In this document: piece by piece, positions 1-6,653 of the stretch
How the letters are laid out: the number at the start of each line of letters is the position of its first letter
Numbering within the stretch: position 1 is the first letter of the stretch
IMG/VR virus record: IMGVR_UViG_3300020162_000792
Span: 1 to 27,736 of that record
Source: a virus
Direction: 5' to 3' (one strand)
DNA length: 27,736 nucleotides
Notes under the pieces: generated by a model
The model's input: only the letters and a program-made list of their open reading frames with translations
Databases searched by the model: none
What the model was told of the DNA's origin: nothing
Made by a program: the position numbers and the translations under genes

Positions 1-60
1 CTTCATCAAATCTTTTTTCTTCTCGTATTTCTTTTTTCTTGACTCTGGACTGTATGCCAT
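1..60 (-). CDS. Partial hypothetical protein, N-terminal 20 residues
   Basis: An ATG at 60-58 opens a frame that stays open to the window edge. It encodes a very basic start (MAYSPESRKKKYEKKK...). A purine-rich site (AAGGGA) lies a few bases upstream, supporting this start. The gene follows the 120-668 gene after a 59-bp AT-rich spacer. Twenty residues are too few to name a family; the Lys/Arg-rich start would suit a nucleic-acid-binding protein. Confidence 0.55.
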   Translation of the reverse strand, partial: MAYSPESRKKKYEKKKDLMK

Positions 61-119
61 TTATTCCCTTTTATATATGATAAAAATATTGTTGATATAT
101 TAGTTTTTCCTAATGATAA

Positions 120-668
120 TTATAGCTCTATCCTAGGATAGTTTCCTAAGTTATATTCTTCTAGTTTGAGGTTATCTTTAAACCTTGTTAATGTCTGAGC
201 ATAAGGCGAAGCTGATTCAGAACTCATTATTGATCTACCATCAAATTCATCTAGAATCTGTCTTCTGACATAAAGGAAATTGCTTTCCCATTTCTCAGGC
301 TCAATCATATCGTGAATCCTTTGAAGGACTTTTAACATACCCAATGAGTTATCTGTAAACTCCCAGTTTTCACAAGATACTTTTACAGCATCAATTACAA
401 ATGTATTATCAACAGTTTGCGATTCTAATTGATCATCATAAGCCTCATCACTAATGATATGACCAACGGCACACTTAAGGGTATCAATAATCTGACCGTC
501 ATCATTTCTCTTATAACCACGATAAGCACAATCCCCACTCACTTCATATTGTTCAGTATCATAATTCATGTAACTCTCTTGTGATTTTTTACCTTGCTTC
601 AAAAGGCTTGAAACAATATAATCCATCACCTTCATATCGTTGTCTAAATCACTCAATTGCATAACCAT
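120..668 (-). CDS. Conserved phage protein of the CxYRG...CAVG family (paralogue of 3196-3585)
   Basis: 182 residues. The core has a Cys-x-Tyr-Arg motif, then CAVG, then D-x-x-Y and E, an NW pair, a leucine-rich stretch ending in an IHD triad, and an EPxxW motif. The same ordered motifs occur in the 129-residue protein at 3196-3585, so the two are paralogues. I recall this pattern from small proteins common in phages and bacteria, but no function is known to me. The ATG at 668 is chosen because GGAGG lies 9 bases upstream; a second ATG at 662 is less well placed. The C-terminus is about 25 residues longer than in the paralogue. A hairpin at 719-756 precedes the gene. Confidence 0.85.
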   Translation of the reverse strand: MVMQLSDLDNDMKVMDYIVSSLLKQGKKSQESYMNYDTEQYEVSGDCAYRGYKRNDDGQIIDTLKCAVGHIISDEAYDDQLESQTVDNTFVIDAVKVSCENWEFTDNSLGMLKVLQRIHDMIEPEKWESNFLYVRRQILDEFDGRSIMSSESASPYAQTLTRFKDNLKLEEYNLGNYPRIEL

Positions 669-687
669 ATTAAAATGCCTCCATTTA

Positions 688-706
688 GCTCTATTTGGCT
701 CTATTT
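688..706. repeat. Two direct copies of a 9-bp repeat in a gene leader
   Basis: GCTCTATTT occurs at 688-696 and again at 698-706, a 10-bp period, just upstream of the ribosome binding site of the 120-668 gene. It could be a regulator site or chance in AT-rich DNA. Confidence 0.35.
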
Positions 707-718
707 TCGTTTTTAAAG

Positions 719-756
719 GTTAAAAACCCCAGATATACTTACCTGGGGTTTTTAAC
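719..756 (-). terminator. Probable Rho-independent terminator
   Basis: A 14-bp perfect stem (719-732 with 743-756) has a 10-nt loop. Its core is CCCCAG/CTGGGG followed by five T on the minus strand. It starts 6 bp after the stop of the 762-959 gene, so it would end the transcript from the right. The arms are symmetric (A-run and T-run), so it could work on both strands. The 120-668 gene beyond it would then need its own promoter or readthrough. Confidence 0.75.
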
Positions 757-761
757 AAAGA

Positions 762-959
762 TTAAGCTTTTATATCTGCTTGATATTCAGCGTGAATGTA
801 TTTCCAATATTTATTCAATTCGGCAGTAGTAGCTTCAGATGAATCTATACCGTTAGACACAGTATGCTGATAATTCAAAAGAATATCGGCATAATCATCA
901 TCACAGCCTAAAGCATCTTTTACCATGCTTCTCCAATAATGATTATATTTATGTATCAC
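762..959 (-). CDS. Small hypothetical protein, 65 aa
   Basis: I do not recognise this protein. It starts with GTG at 959, in a GTGA overlap with the stop of the 956-1585 gene, which points to coupled translation. It is rich in Tyr, Trp and Asp in its first half and appears mainly helical. It is the last gene before the hairpin terminator at 719-756, so it likely ends an operon. Confidence 0.7.
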   Translation of the reverse strand: MIHKYNHYWRSMVKDALGCDDDYADILLNYQHTVSNGIDSSEATTAELNKYWKYIHAEYQADIKA

Positions 960-1585
960 GATACTACCGCTTCTTTCATAGTGTAATGTGGTTCATTATC
1001 ACAGTCAGCCAAACCAATTTCTTCATTCATAATTCTAGTCAATACATCAACTGCTGTTAGATAATCAATTGTATTAAAATCGGCATACAAATCTTCACTA
1101 TCCCAACACATATCACCGTCTTCGTAAGCGTGATCAATTGATGAATAATCTTCCAATCCCAATTGTGGATATCTATCTTCCTCTACATACTGCAACCATT
1201 TCCAAATACTTCTGCCATCTGCAAAGTAAAGATTTCTTCCTTCTTCATATGTAAATCCAAGAAAATTATTTGCGTCTTGTTCAAACATTCCTACATGCAT
1301 AGAAGCATTATCTTCTGCTAACCAATTAGGTGATTTCCAATCATGAAGTAAAGCTGTAGCAAAACCTGCAATACAACCCATTGAAGTACAATTAAACATA
1401 TTTGTACCTTCTTCAATATAACTAACTCTAGTTGGCTTGTATTTACTAGCCAATTGTCCATGTTCAAATACTTCTTTTACCAAGTAATCATTCTCAAGCT
1501 TACCGATAAACAGGTTCATATTGAACTTCTTTTGTCCATCAAACTTGATTGCATCAATCAATCTTTGAATATTTTGCTTATTCAT
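956..1585 (-). CDS. Conserved phage protein with a C...GCIAG motif
   Basis: 209 residues. An N-terminal FNMN motif is followed by CTSMGCIAGFA, a FLGF segment, a LYFADG segment with tryptophans, and a C-terminal helix with a DYLTAVDVLTRI pattern. This order (FNM, CIAG, LLG, LF, W, ITA..A..VL) matches a family I recall from many phages and some bacteria; no function is known to me. The many acidic residues are typical of this cluster. Start and stop overlap both neighbours by 4 bases, so it belongs to the same translationally coupled operon. Confidence 0.85.
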   Translation of the reverse strand: MNKQNIQRLIDAIKFDGQKKFNMNLFIGKLENDYLVKEVFEHGQLASKYKPTRVSYIEEGTNMFNCTSMGCIAGFATALLHDWKSPNWLAEDNASMHVGMFEQDANNFLGFTYEEGRNLYFADGRSIWKWLQYVEEDRYPQLGLEDYSSIDHAYEDGDMCWDSEDLYADFNTIDYLTAVDVLTRIMNEEIGLADCDNEPHYTMKEAVVS

Positions 1586-1728
1586 TTCATCTCCTTGTAA
1601 TTTCCGTTAGTTGTTTCTTTTAGGTTTGTATAAATAATAACTTGACCTTCATTATCTTCATCAAAAGAACAGTTAGGCAAAAGCTTTTCTATCTTTGACC
1701 GCAACTTATTTCCATTTATTTTACTCAT
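1582..1728 (-). CDS. Small conserved phage protein, 48 aa
   Basis: This frame fills the space between two larger genes. The ATG at 1728 overlaps the stop of the 1725-1961 gene (ATGA) and its TGA overlaps the ATG of the next gene in the same way. It has a basic N-terminal helix, then a LPNCSFDEDNEGQVIIYTNL segment that resembles the end of a small beta-rich phage family I have seen (LP.asf.eDn.GQiviYTnl). Both junctions and this motif make it a real gene although it is short. Confidence 0.75.
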   Translation of the reverse strand: MSKINGNKLRSKIEKLLPNCSFDEDNEGQVIIYTNLKETTNGNYKEMK

Positions 1729-1961
1729 TCTTTCCACCCATCATATTCATTTATTGCTTCTACTATTTTGTTATATATTAACTCTTGGTAATACTCTGTC
1801 ACACCATCAAACTCTGATACAACATTTCCCCAAACTTCTTCTTTTATATCTTTGTCATATGCACCTTCAAATAATTCTTTAGCCCACCATGCAATACAAA
1901 TTTCTTCATCTTGGTCTAAATAATCATTTAACATCTTGATTGCTTCTTTTACTGTTGTCAT
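1725..1961 (-). CDS. Small acidic hypothetical protein, 78 aa
   Basis: The start is placed at the ATG at 1961 (MTTVKEAIKMLND), which overlaps the stop of the 1958-2284 gene by 4 bases (ATGA); a GGA site lies upstream. A longer reading from 2015 would overlap that gene by 58 bp and is less likely. The protein is acidic and helical, with a VKEAIKML start followed by a D-rich linker and a W-containing segment, a layout common in phage early proteins. No function recognised. Confidence 0.75.
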   Translation of the reverse strand: MTTVKEAIKMLNDYLDQDEEICIAWWAKELFEGAYDKDIKEEVWGNVVSEFDGVTEYYQELIYNKIVEAINEYDGWKE

Positions 1962-2284
1962 GCAATAAATTCCAATGCATTCTCTACTCTGAGGAAATCT
2001 AATATCTGGAGCCATTTCTCATTATTAAGCGCACCCAAATCAATGAAGTCTTTTTCCAACTTATCATTCAGCCCAAGCTCAGCTAATTCTTTTACATAAG
2101 AAACAAACTCAGGCTTATTTGTTTGGAAGTGAGCAATTTTACCTGTAAGCGGATTTCTTACATAAACAAATTCCGCACCCTTACAAGGAATCAATAGGCT
2201 ATAGTTTCCGTTAATAGCTCCCTGAATCAATTGTTCTTGCTCTGTCTTTTTGTCTACTTTTACTGCTGCTTTTTTAGTTGCCAT
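1958..2284 (-). CDS. Hypothetical protein with Lys/Ala-rich N-terminus, 108 aa
   Basis: The first 15 residues are Lys- and Ala-rich (MATKKAAVKVDKK), followed by a region that alternates short strands (LLIPCKG, EFVYVRN) and a helical, Leu-rich C-terminal half. The charged start could be a flexible nucleic-acid-binding tail. It overlaps the next upstream gene by 11 bp and the downstream gene by 4 bp. No family recognised. Confidence 0.75.
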   Translation of the reverse strand: MATKKAAVKVDKKTEQEQLIQGAINGNYSLLIPCKGAEFVYVRNPLTGKIAHFQTNKPEFVSYVKELAELGLNDKLEKDFIDLGALNNEKWLQILDFLRVENALEFIA

Positions 2285-2525
2285 TATTAATACTCAATCT
2301 TTCCTGTAGTAGTTGTAGCATTCTTGTATCATCTTCCATAATCTTACCGCTATCTAATTTCACCCATTCACCAGTACCCATATTGAAAACTGGGGTTGGA
2401 TAAAATACTTCAACATTTTCTAGATCCAAATCAAAGTTAATCTTGTCATCTTTATCAAGCCATGCTTTTACAATAAAGTGATGTTCTTTTCTATGGATAT
2501 CTCCGTGTCTAATGTCTCTCGTCAT
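2274..2525 (-). CDS. Hypothetical protein, 83 aa
   Basis: The start is set at the ATG at 2525 because AAGGAAAG lies just upstream; an upstream ATG at 2546 has no comparable site. The N-terminus is His-rich (RHGDIHRKEHHF), with four His in 12 residues, followed by an acidic strand-rich middle and a helical end. It overlaps its upstream neighbour by 17 bp. The His cluster could bind metal, but nothing identifies a family. Confidence 0.7.
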   Translation of the reverse strand: MTRDIRHGDIHRKEHHFIVKAWLDKDDKINFDLDLENVEVFYPTPVFNMGTGEWVKLDSGKIMEDDTRMLQLLQERLSINNGN

Positions 2526-2913
2526 AATCTTTCCTTTGCATAGCAATAAGCATATTCTTAGCTACATCCATAGCTTCATAGATATCGTAAAGAACAATAT
2601 CTAAGTGTTCCCCATCTTGATCATAAAGATCAAACCAGGGATTCATCTGAACCTTATTCTGATCGTACAATTCATTTAAATCATCATCAGTTTTGATATC
2701 ATTGTTGATCAGCTCAATGTAATCTGCAATCTGTTCTCCATTGTGATTAATGCGCATTTCACCATCACAATAAATACTGATAGACTTACCTTTAAGATCT
2801 GCATTGCTAACAGTAATTGCTAAATTAGATCCCAAGCCTTCACAAAAGAATTCTGGATTCTTTTGATCTTCAGATATATCAAATTTAGTTTCAAACATTG
2901 TTATTGCGCTCAT
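2509..2913 (-). CDS. Acidic hypothetical protein, 134 aa
   Basis: The start is placed at the ATG at 2913 (MSAITMFETKF), preceded by AAAGGA; earlier in-frame ATGs lie inside the upstream gene without a good ribosome binding site. The sequence is strongly acidic with a predicted strand-rich first half and a C-terminal helix. Not recognised. It sits in the coupled run of small genes. Confidence 0.75.
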   Translation of the reverse strand: MSAITMFETKFDISEDQKNPEFFCEGLGSNLAITVSNADLKGKSISIYCDGEMRINHNGEQIADYIELINNDIKTDDDLNELYDQNKVQMNPWFDLYDQDGEHLDIVLYDIYEAMDVAKNMLIAMQRKDYDERH

Positions 2914-3193
2914 TATGTATCCTTTCAACAGCTTCATGAAATGCAATAAGTTTTTTTGCAACCGCTTCTATTTCTTTTTGATTTAAGATTTCAACTGCTT
3001 CATTGAATGATTCAATCAATCTCTCAGCATCTGATAAATAGATACCGTCACCTTGATACTCAGATATATACTCTTCATATTTGGTATTGAATACTGTTTT
3101 ACCTTCCATAAAATCAGATTCAGCATCAACATTATGAAACCATGTATTGTCTTCTGTATCGTAACCCAAGATATAGTTATATATTAATCCCAT
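2891..3193 (-). CDS. Hypothetical protein, 100 aa
   Basis: Not recognised. The first half is aromatic and acidic (YNYILGYDTED); residues from about 52 to 95 form a probable long helix with heptad-like spacing. The start at 3193 has CAGG upstream and begins 2 bp after the stop of the 3196-3585 gene. Confidence 0.75.
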   Translation of the reverse strand: MGLIYNYILGYDTEDNTWFHNVDAESDFMEGKTVFNTKYEEYISEYQGDGIYLSDAERLIESFNEAVEILNQKEIEAVAKKLIAFHEAVERIHNERNNNV

Positions 3194-3195
3194 AA

Positions 3196-3585
3196 TTAAC
3201 CTGCCTGTATATATTCATTGTCTTCGTTAAAGTAACTTTCAAGATGTTCAAAACCTATAGCCCAATGATAAGGTTCACGCTCATCATGAAGATTTTGCAA
3301 TTCACTAAGCAAATCTACATTGTAAGCCCAATTAGGAATTGAATTTTCAATTGCTTTTCTAACTCTTATATCGCTTGGTGAACTATTTTCAAATTCATCT
3401 GAATAGAAATCATCATCCATTAAACAACCAACGGCACACATCAATACATCACCGTTTTCTTTTTGCGCACGATAATAGCAAGATAATGACCAAGGGTCTA
3501 CCGATTTTTCATTCTGTTTTAGAAGATGTTCTTTAACATAGTTAAATACATCATAATCAGTTTTTAAGTTTATAAGTACCATCAC
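3196..3585 (-). CDS. Conserved phage protein of the CxYRx...CAVG family (paralogue of 120-668)
   Basis: 129 residues. It shares, in order, a LLKQ..KS helix, a Cys-x-Tyr-Arg motif, G-x-x-L-x-CAVG, a D..Y.D..E segment, an NW pair, a LL..LQ..HD..EP stretch and a final W with the protein at 120-668. This shows a duplication inside the window. The start is GTG at 3585 or the adjacent ATG at 3582; either overlaps the stop of the upstream gene, and AAGG lies upstream. The family is common in phages; I know of no assigned function. Confidence 0.85.
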   Translation of the reverse strand: MMVLINLKTDYDVFNYVKEHLLKQNEKSVDPWSLSCYYRAQKENGDVLMCAVGCLMDDDFYSDEFENSSPSDIRVRKAIENSIPNWAYNVDLLSELQNLHDEREPYHWAIGFEHLESYFNEDNEYIQAG

Positions 3586-3965
3586 TTAACCTTTCCGTAT
3601 TTGATTTTTGTAACAATATCATTAGCCCATCTTTCAGCGTCACTATGAGCAGTTTCGCCAAGAAATGCATCTTCCCAAAAATTACCAGTTAGTTTATCAG
3701 TAATTTCAACTCTTTGATATCCACCAGCCATAATGTGTTTATTAGATTTTGCTAATTCAGGACTTAAAGTACTAGTAATTGTTGCACCAGATCCCATATC
3801 ATGAACGGTAGTTTTTCCATAAGAGTATTCTGCATCTGCTTCATAATAAACAACTTCTATATACCATTTATCAAAAACAGAATTTTCTCGGTATTCAACA
3901 ACATTTGTTTCATACCAATCTGAAACTCTTGGATACATATTAATCTGACTTGGTTTGATACTCAT
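3582..3965 (-). CDS. Hypothetical protein, 127 aa
   Basis: Not recognised. It has an aromatic, strand-rich middle (WYIEVVYY), a Gly/Ser/Thr segment (DMGSGATITST) and a short helical end with W and basic residues. The ATG at 3965 overlaps the stop of the upstream gene (ATGA). No transmembrane segment or signal peptide is visible. Confidence 0.75.
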   Translation of the reverse strand: MSIKPSQINMYPRVSDWYETNVVEYRENSVFDKWYIEVVYYEADAEYSYGKTTVHDMGSGATITSTLSPELAKSNKHIMAGGYQRVEITDKLTGNFWEDAFLGETAHSDAERWANDIVTKIKYGKVK

Positions 3966-4411
3966 GCGAATACTTCCTTTTCAAATTGTTCTTCTAATTT
4001 CTTCAAACGATATTGCATTTGTGTAGCTGTAAGTTTAACTGTTTGATTACGCTTTACATTCTTAATCCATTGACCTCTAGTAATGGTTGAATGGTTTGTA
4101 TGCAAACCAATATACTTAACCAATTCTTTTGCTTCTAATGGCTTATCTTTGTAAGTATCTTCTTCTTCAACATATTCAGATGTAAGATATGTGCTATACA
4201 TTTCTTCACACAATTTCAATCTTGCATACCATTCACTTACATTTTTGTAATTGATTGAGCCAAGCGCAACCATACCACCAGCAAAAATCAATCCTTTAAG
4301 GAAAGGTTTTACATCCTTATAGGTATCACCAAACTGTTTGTATTCTGTATATGCTTCATCATAGTTATCTTTGTACATTGCAATATCTGATATGTCATAA
4401 TTTAATGGCAT
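3962..4411 (-). CDS. Conserved phage protein with a YIGLHTN motif, 149 aa
   Basis: The protein has a hydrophobic stretch at about residues 40-55 (LIFAGGMVALG), short for a membrane helix, and a C-terminal half with YIGLHTNHS followed by TRGQW and a basic coiled segment. The I.L.TN....tR..W pattern recurs in small phage proteins I have seen; no function is known to me. The basic, helical C-terminus could bind DNA. It begins 1 bp after the upstream stop. Confidence 0.75.
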   Translation of the reverse strand: MPLNYDISDIAMYKDNYDEAYTEYKQFGDTYKDVKPFLKGLIFAGGMVALGSINYKNVSEWYARLKLCEEMYSTYLTSEYVEEEDTYKDKPLEAKELVKYIGLHTNHSTITRGQWIKNVKRNQTVKLTATQMQYRLKKLEEQFEKEVFA

Positions 4412-4412
4412 T

Positions 4413-4658
4413 TTAGTTTCCTTCTTTGTTTTGTTGATCGTATTGTTCTATTACTTTAGGTAATGCTGTTTGAATATCGTAGGATTTCATAAATCCAACC
4501 ATGTTGTAATCACCATTGTTTGGTAAATAATCACCTTCACTGTTTGCTATAAGGTTTGTAAGACCTCTCACTTGATCTAATGTTGAAGTTATTGAACTAA
4601 CACCGACCACTTTCTTTCCTTTATAAAATAGTATTGAGTATTCATTCATATCTGTCAT
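4413..4658 (-). CDS. Hypothetical protein, 81 aa
   Basis: Not recognised. The first 25 residues look like two strands (YSILFYKGKKVVGV), followed by a Gly/Asn loop and a short helix. GAGGATC lies just upstream of the ATG at 4658. It starts directly after the stop of the DUF3846-like gene. Confidence 0.7.
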   Translation of the reverse strand: MTDMNEYSILFYKGKKVVGVSSITSTLDQVRGLTNLIANSEGDYLPNNGDYNMVGFMKSYDIQTALPKVIEQYDQQNKEGN

Positions 4659-5045
4659 TTATTGATCCTCATTTTTCTCTGTCAAAACTTTAAAAGCTAC
4701 TACAAATGCTTCAAAATCAAGAATATCATTTTCAGTTAGTGAACAATCCTCCCCATCTTCATCCGTTTTTATATAAACAACATCACCTGAAATAAAATCA
4801 TTAAATCCATTCAGGGAATCTCTTTCCTTAAGAATATTCCAATACCACCATTTAGTAGCAAGTTCATTCATTCCCTTATTAAATTTACCTTCTTCGTTGA
4901 CATAATATCCAGTGCTATTCTTAGGATCAATCGTAATCCATTCAATATAGCCATCTACTTTTTCTTGCAATTCTTCAAGACTCATTCTCTTACTTGTATA
5001 AATCATTTCTATTTCATTATTTTCTTTAATTAATATTGCTTTCAT
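4659..5045 (-). CDS. DUF3846-like protein
   Basis: 128 residues from the ATG at 5045 (MKAILI), preceded by AAGGAG. The layout fits the DUF3846 family found in phages and plasmids: an N-terminal MKAIlI strand, a helix ending in LQEKVDGYIEWI, then VNEEGKF and N-x-L-A-T, and a GDVVYI strand near the end. The longer reading from 5162 would add a hydrophobic leader from the noncoding spacer and is rejected. The biochemical role is unknown. It is the first gene after the tRNA in transcription order and has a 170-bp leader behind it. Confidence 0.8.
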   Translation of the reverse strand: MKAILIKENNEIEMIYTSKRMSLEELQEKVDGYIEWITIDPKNSTGYYVNEEGKFNKGMNELATKWWYWNILKERDSLNGFNDFISGDVVYIKTDEDGEDCSLTENDILDFEAFVVAFKVLTEKNEDQ

Positions 5046-5070
5046 CTTTACGATGCTCCTTGTTTTGTGT

Positions 5071-5077
5071 TTATATA
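5071..5077 (-). promoter_or_regulatory. Possible -10-like TATATAA element
   Basis: TATATAA on the minus strand lies about 25 bp upstream of the ATG of the 4659-5045 gene. The same heptamer appears at 10797-10803 and 71-77, each in one of the few intergenic leaders. No convincing -35 box is visible, and such strings are common in AT-rich DNA. Confidence 0.25.
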
Positions 5078-5218
5078 CGACAAAAGAGATAAGCAAAAAA
5101 CATTTATGAAGTACCAATGAAACTAAAAACTCCATATTTGACATTTCCCATTCATACCCCAAATGAGCAAATGCATATTTTTCTTAACCCGAAAGGTTGG
5201 GCTTAGCTTATCTCTTAG

Positions 5219-5292
5219 CGTATCCGATAGGACTTGAACCTATAACCTAAACATTAGAAGTGTTTTGCTCTATCCAATTGAGCTACGGATAC
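5219..5292 (-). tRNA. tRNA-Arg (anticodon UCU)
   Basis: A full cloverleaf is visible on the minus strand. The acceptor stem is 7 bp (GTATCCG with CGGATAC), the D arm GCTC/GAGC has a 9-nt loop containing GG, the anticodon stem AAACA/TGTTT encloses a CTTCTAA loop with anticodon TCT, the variable loop has 5 nt, and the T arm ATAGG/CCTAT encloses TTCAAGT. The discriminator is G, and CCA is not encoded. It reads AGA, a favoured Arg codon in AT-rich genes, so it may supplement the host tRNA pool (inference). Confidence 0.95.
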
Positions 5293-5366
5293 ATAAACAT
5301 ATTGGCTAAACTCGGCTTTTGCATATGTCAGACAAATAGTTTTTTCCAGGCTTTAACCAAACCTGC
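5293..5366. other. Noncoding spacer with short inverted repeats beside the tRNA
   Basis: No gene is visible. ACATAT at 5297-5302 pairs with ATATGT at 5323-5328. A second hairpin at 5347-5365 has a CAGG/CCTG stem extended by TTT/AAA around a 4-nt loop and is followed on the plus strand by CTTTTT. These could be transcript-processing or termination structures around the tRNA. Confidence 0.4.
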
Positions 5367-5452
5367 TTTTTAATATCAGAGTATAATCAGATATGAGGAT
5401 TATACATACTATTACAATGACCAAAAAGAACAGCATTTCCTGATATTAAAAA
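5367..5452. ncRNA. Candidate structured RNA A, closed by a 13-bp stem
   Basis: The ends 5367-5379 and 5440-5452 are perfect complements over 13 bp (AATATCAG/CTGATATT plus five T-A pairs). Inside, 5381-5388 pairs perfectly with 5398-5405 (GTATAATC/GATTATAC) around a 9-nt loop. The rest of the interior, 5406-5439, has no gene. It is not a tRNA: stem sizes and the T loop do not fit. The strand is undecided; the transcribed strand nearby is minus. Transcription is inferred, not seen. Confidence 0.4.
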
Positions 5453-5453
5453 A

Positions 5454-5541
5454 TTGGTATTAGAATACAGCCTTATACAAAGGCTATACCAAAATAGTAA
5501 AACCGTTCCCACTAGAATTACCATTCTGTTTCTAATACCAA
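5454..5541. ncRNA. Candidate structured RNA B, closed by a 12-bp stem
   Basis: The ends 5454-5465 and 5530-5541 are perfect complements over 12 bp (core GGTATTAGAA/TTCTAATACC). Inside are two hairpins: AGCCTT/AAGGCT at 5469-5485 with a 5-nt loop, and AGAAT/ATTCT at 5514-5527 with a 4-nt loop. On the minus strand this gives a cloverleaf-like outline with a GGTA D-like loop and a 17-nt T-arm-sized hairpin, but no T-loop consensus and an over-long acceptor. It begins 5 bp after the stop of the lysozyme-like gene, so it may also act as a 3-prime structure of that mRNA. Confidence 0.4.
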
Positions 5542-5546
5542 ATCTT

Positions 5547-6083
5547 TTAGTTAGAAATCTTCCAATTCATTAGTTTGCCTTTTGAATTATCCATGATATA
5601 TTTTGCAACACTTAAGTTGCAATCTAATTCTAATAGACCATCCAAATCCGTTCCGCAAACATTTTTAGTTACTGTTTTCCATGAACTATTAATTTGAACT
5701 AATCCTCTGTCAATAGAACCATTCTTATTCAAAGTCCAAATAACATTTCCATTTGCATCAAATTTTGCATTTATTGCTTTAGGATTACATCCACTCTCTC
5801 TCCAAGCAATATATGAAAACACCTGCACAGGTAATTTATATTCTTTGAATTTAGAATGAAACTGAGGACAACGCTTATTCTTATCCGCAGGAACTCTATG
5901 ATCCAACCAATCAGGTCTATCAATAGCCATTGGCTTAGTATTAAGCTCAACGACATCAATAACCACTGAATATGAATTTGTATTAACAACATTCATTTCA
6001 TCACTAGAAGCGTAAGCTATTGAGCCTACGATTCCTATATACATACTTATAATTACACTTATTAAAGAACTTTTTGTCTTCAT
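5547..6083 (-). CDS. Secreted lytic-transglycosylase/lysozyme-like protein
   Basis: 178 residues. A signal peptide covers about residues 1-25: basic KTK, a hydrophobic core, and AYA as a likely cleavage site. The domain from about residue 85 has the SLT/goose-lysozyme pattern: ES at 96-97 with Glu96 as the likely catalytic acid, P101 and N105, then NGS.DRGL.QIN at 121-132 and W135. Four Cys (72, 99, 143, 155) could form two disulfides outside the membrane. It would cleave glycan strands of peptidoglycan, for lysis or as a secreted cell-wall enzyme. GGAGG precedes the ATG. It lies far from the structural genes; a small membrane protein is encoded about 570 bp upstream. Confidence 0.85.
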   Translation of the reverse strand: MKTKSSLISVIISMYIGIVGSIAYASSDEMNVVNTNSYSVVIDVVELNTKPMAIDRPDWLDHRVPADKNKRCPQFHSKFKEYKLPVQVFSYIAWRESGCNPKAINAKFDANGNVIWTLNKNGSIDRGLVQINSSWKTVTKNVCGTDLDGLLELDCNLSVAKYIMDNSKGKLMNWKISN

Positions 6084-6225
6084 TTTGCCTCCATAGTTTA
6101 GGTTTTGCGATTTATTCGCATTAGCATAGCTTTAGATGCAAAACGAGGGCAATCTACAAACTTGCTCACTCGCTTTACAAAGTTTTTACCTTATAAAACA
6201 ACCTCCAATTTTAACAAATACAATC
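6084..6225. promoter_or_regulatory. 142-bp leader of the lysozyme-like gene
   Basis: No gene is supported here. A short hairpin, TGCGA/TCGCA with a 5-nt loop, lies around 6104-6119 about 20 bp upstream of the start codon and just before GGAGG. A plus-strand reading frame crosses the region but lacks a ribosome binding site and opposes all other genes. The length suggests a promoter or mRNA control, but no clear -35/-10 pair is visible. Confidence 0.3.
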
Positions 6226-6579
6226 TTAATTACTCTCTTTTAAGATTTTTGCATACATTTCTTTTGCAAGATCTTGATGCAAAGCTGGTATTTTAGCCAT
6301 CTGTTCTCTGAATTGCATATTATACACCGTTGCATAATGTCTCAATGCCTCATCTATAGAAATATCTGAAGCCTCAGCTATTGCGCTCAACAAAATACTT
6401 AGATGCATCATTGATGCAAATATTAATCCAGGCATAAATGTAGGATCATCATCATTAGATGATGCATAACCATTTATTAAATCCGATGTTGCTTCCTTAT
6501 CTCCATTTACATATGCAGAAAGCATTTGTAATGCAATATCGGTATACAACTCATCATTGATGTCTAACTCTTCTTTCAT
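6226..6579 (-). CDS. Acidic helical hypothetical protein, 117 aa
   Basis: Not recognised. It is almost entirely helical in appearance, acidic at the N-terminus, with a Met/Leu/Ile-rich amphipathic or hydrophobic stretch around residues 50-70 and a C-terminal helix with charged spacing. AAGGA lies before the ATG. It lies between the 45-residue membrane protein and the lysozyme-like gene, so a role in the same process is possible but unproven. It has a vague similarity in composition to the 11741-12127 protein. Confidence 0.75.
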   Translation of the reverse strand: MKEELDINDELYTDIALQMLSAYVNGDKEATSDLINGYASSNDDDPTFMPGLIFASMMHLSILLSAIAEASDISIDEALRHYATVYNMQFREQMAKIPALHQDLAKEMYAKILKESN

Positions 6580-6653
6580 TTCAAATCCTTATCTGGCTAT
6601 CAGCCTGTTAAATATATCCTTCTATCATATCACATATTTTCTATTTTAGAAAA

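Noticed and set aside
5454-5541. Second tRNA next to tRNA-Arg
   Set aside because: The closing stem is too long, the T-loop consensus is absent and no 7-nt anticodon loop with a 5-bp stem forms; kept only as a structured-RNA candidate.
5771-5992. Minus-strand frame of 73 codons inside the lysozyme-like gene
   Set aside because: It lies fully inside the signal-peptide enzyme in another frame and has no start signal; a shadow.
6105-6296. Plus-strand frame of 63 codons between the lysozyme-like gene and 6226-6579
   Set aside because: It overlaps the end of the minus-strand gene, has no ribosome binding site and would be the only plus-strand gene.
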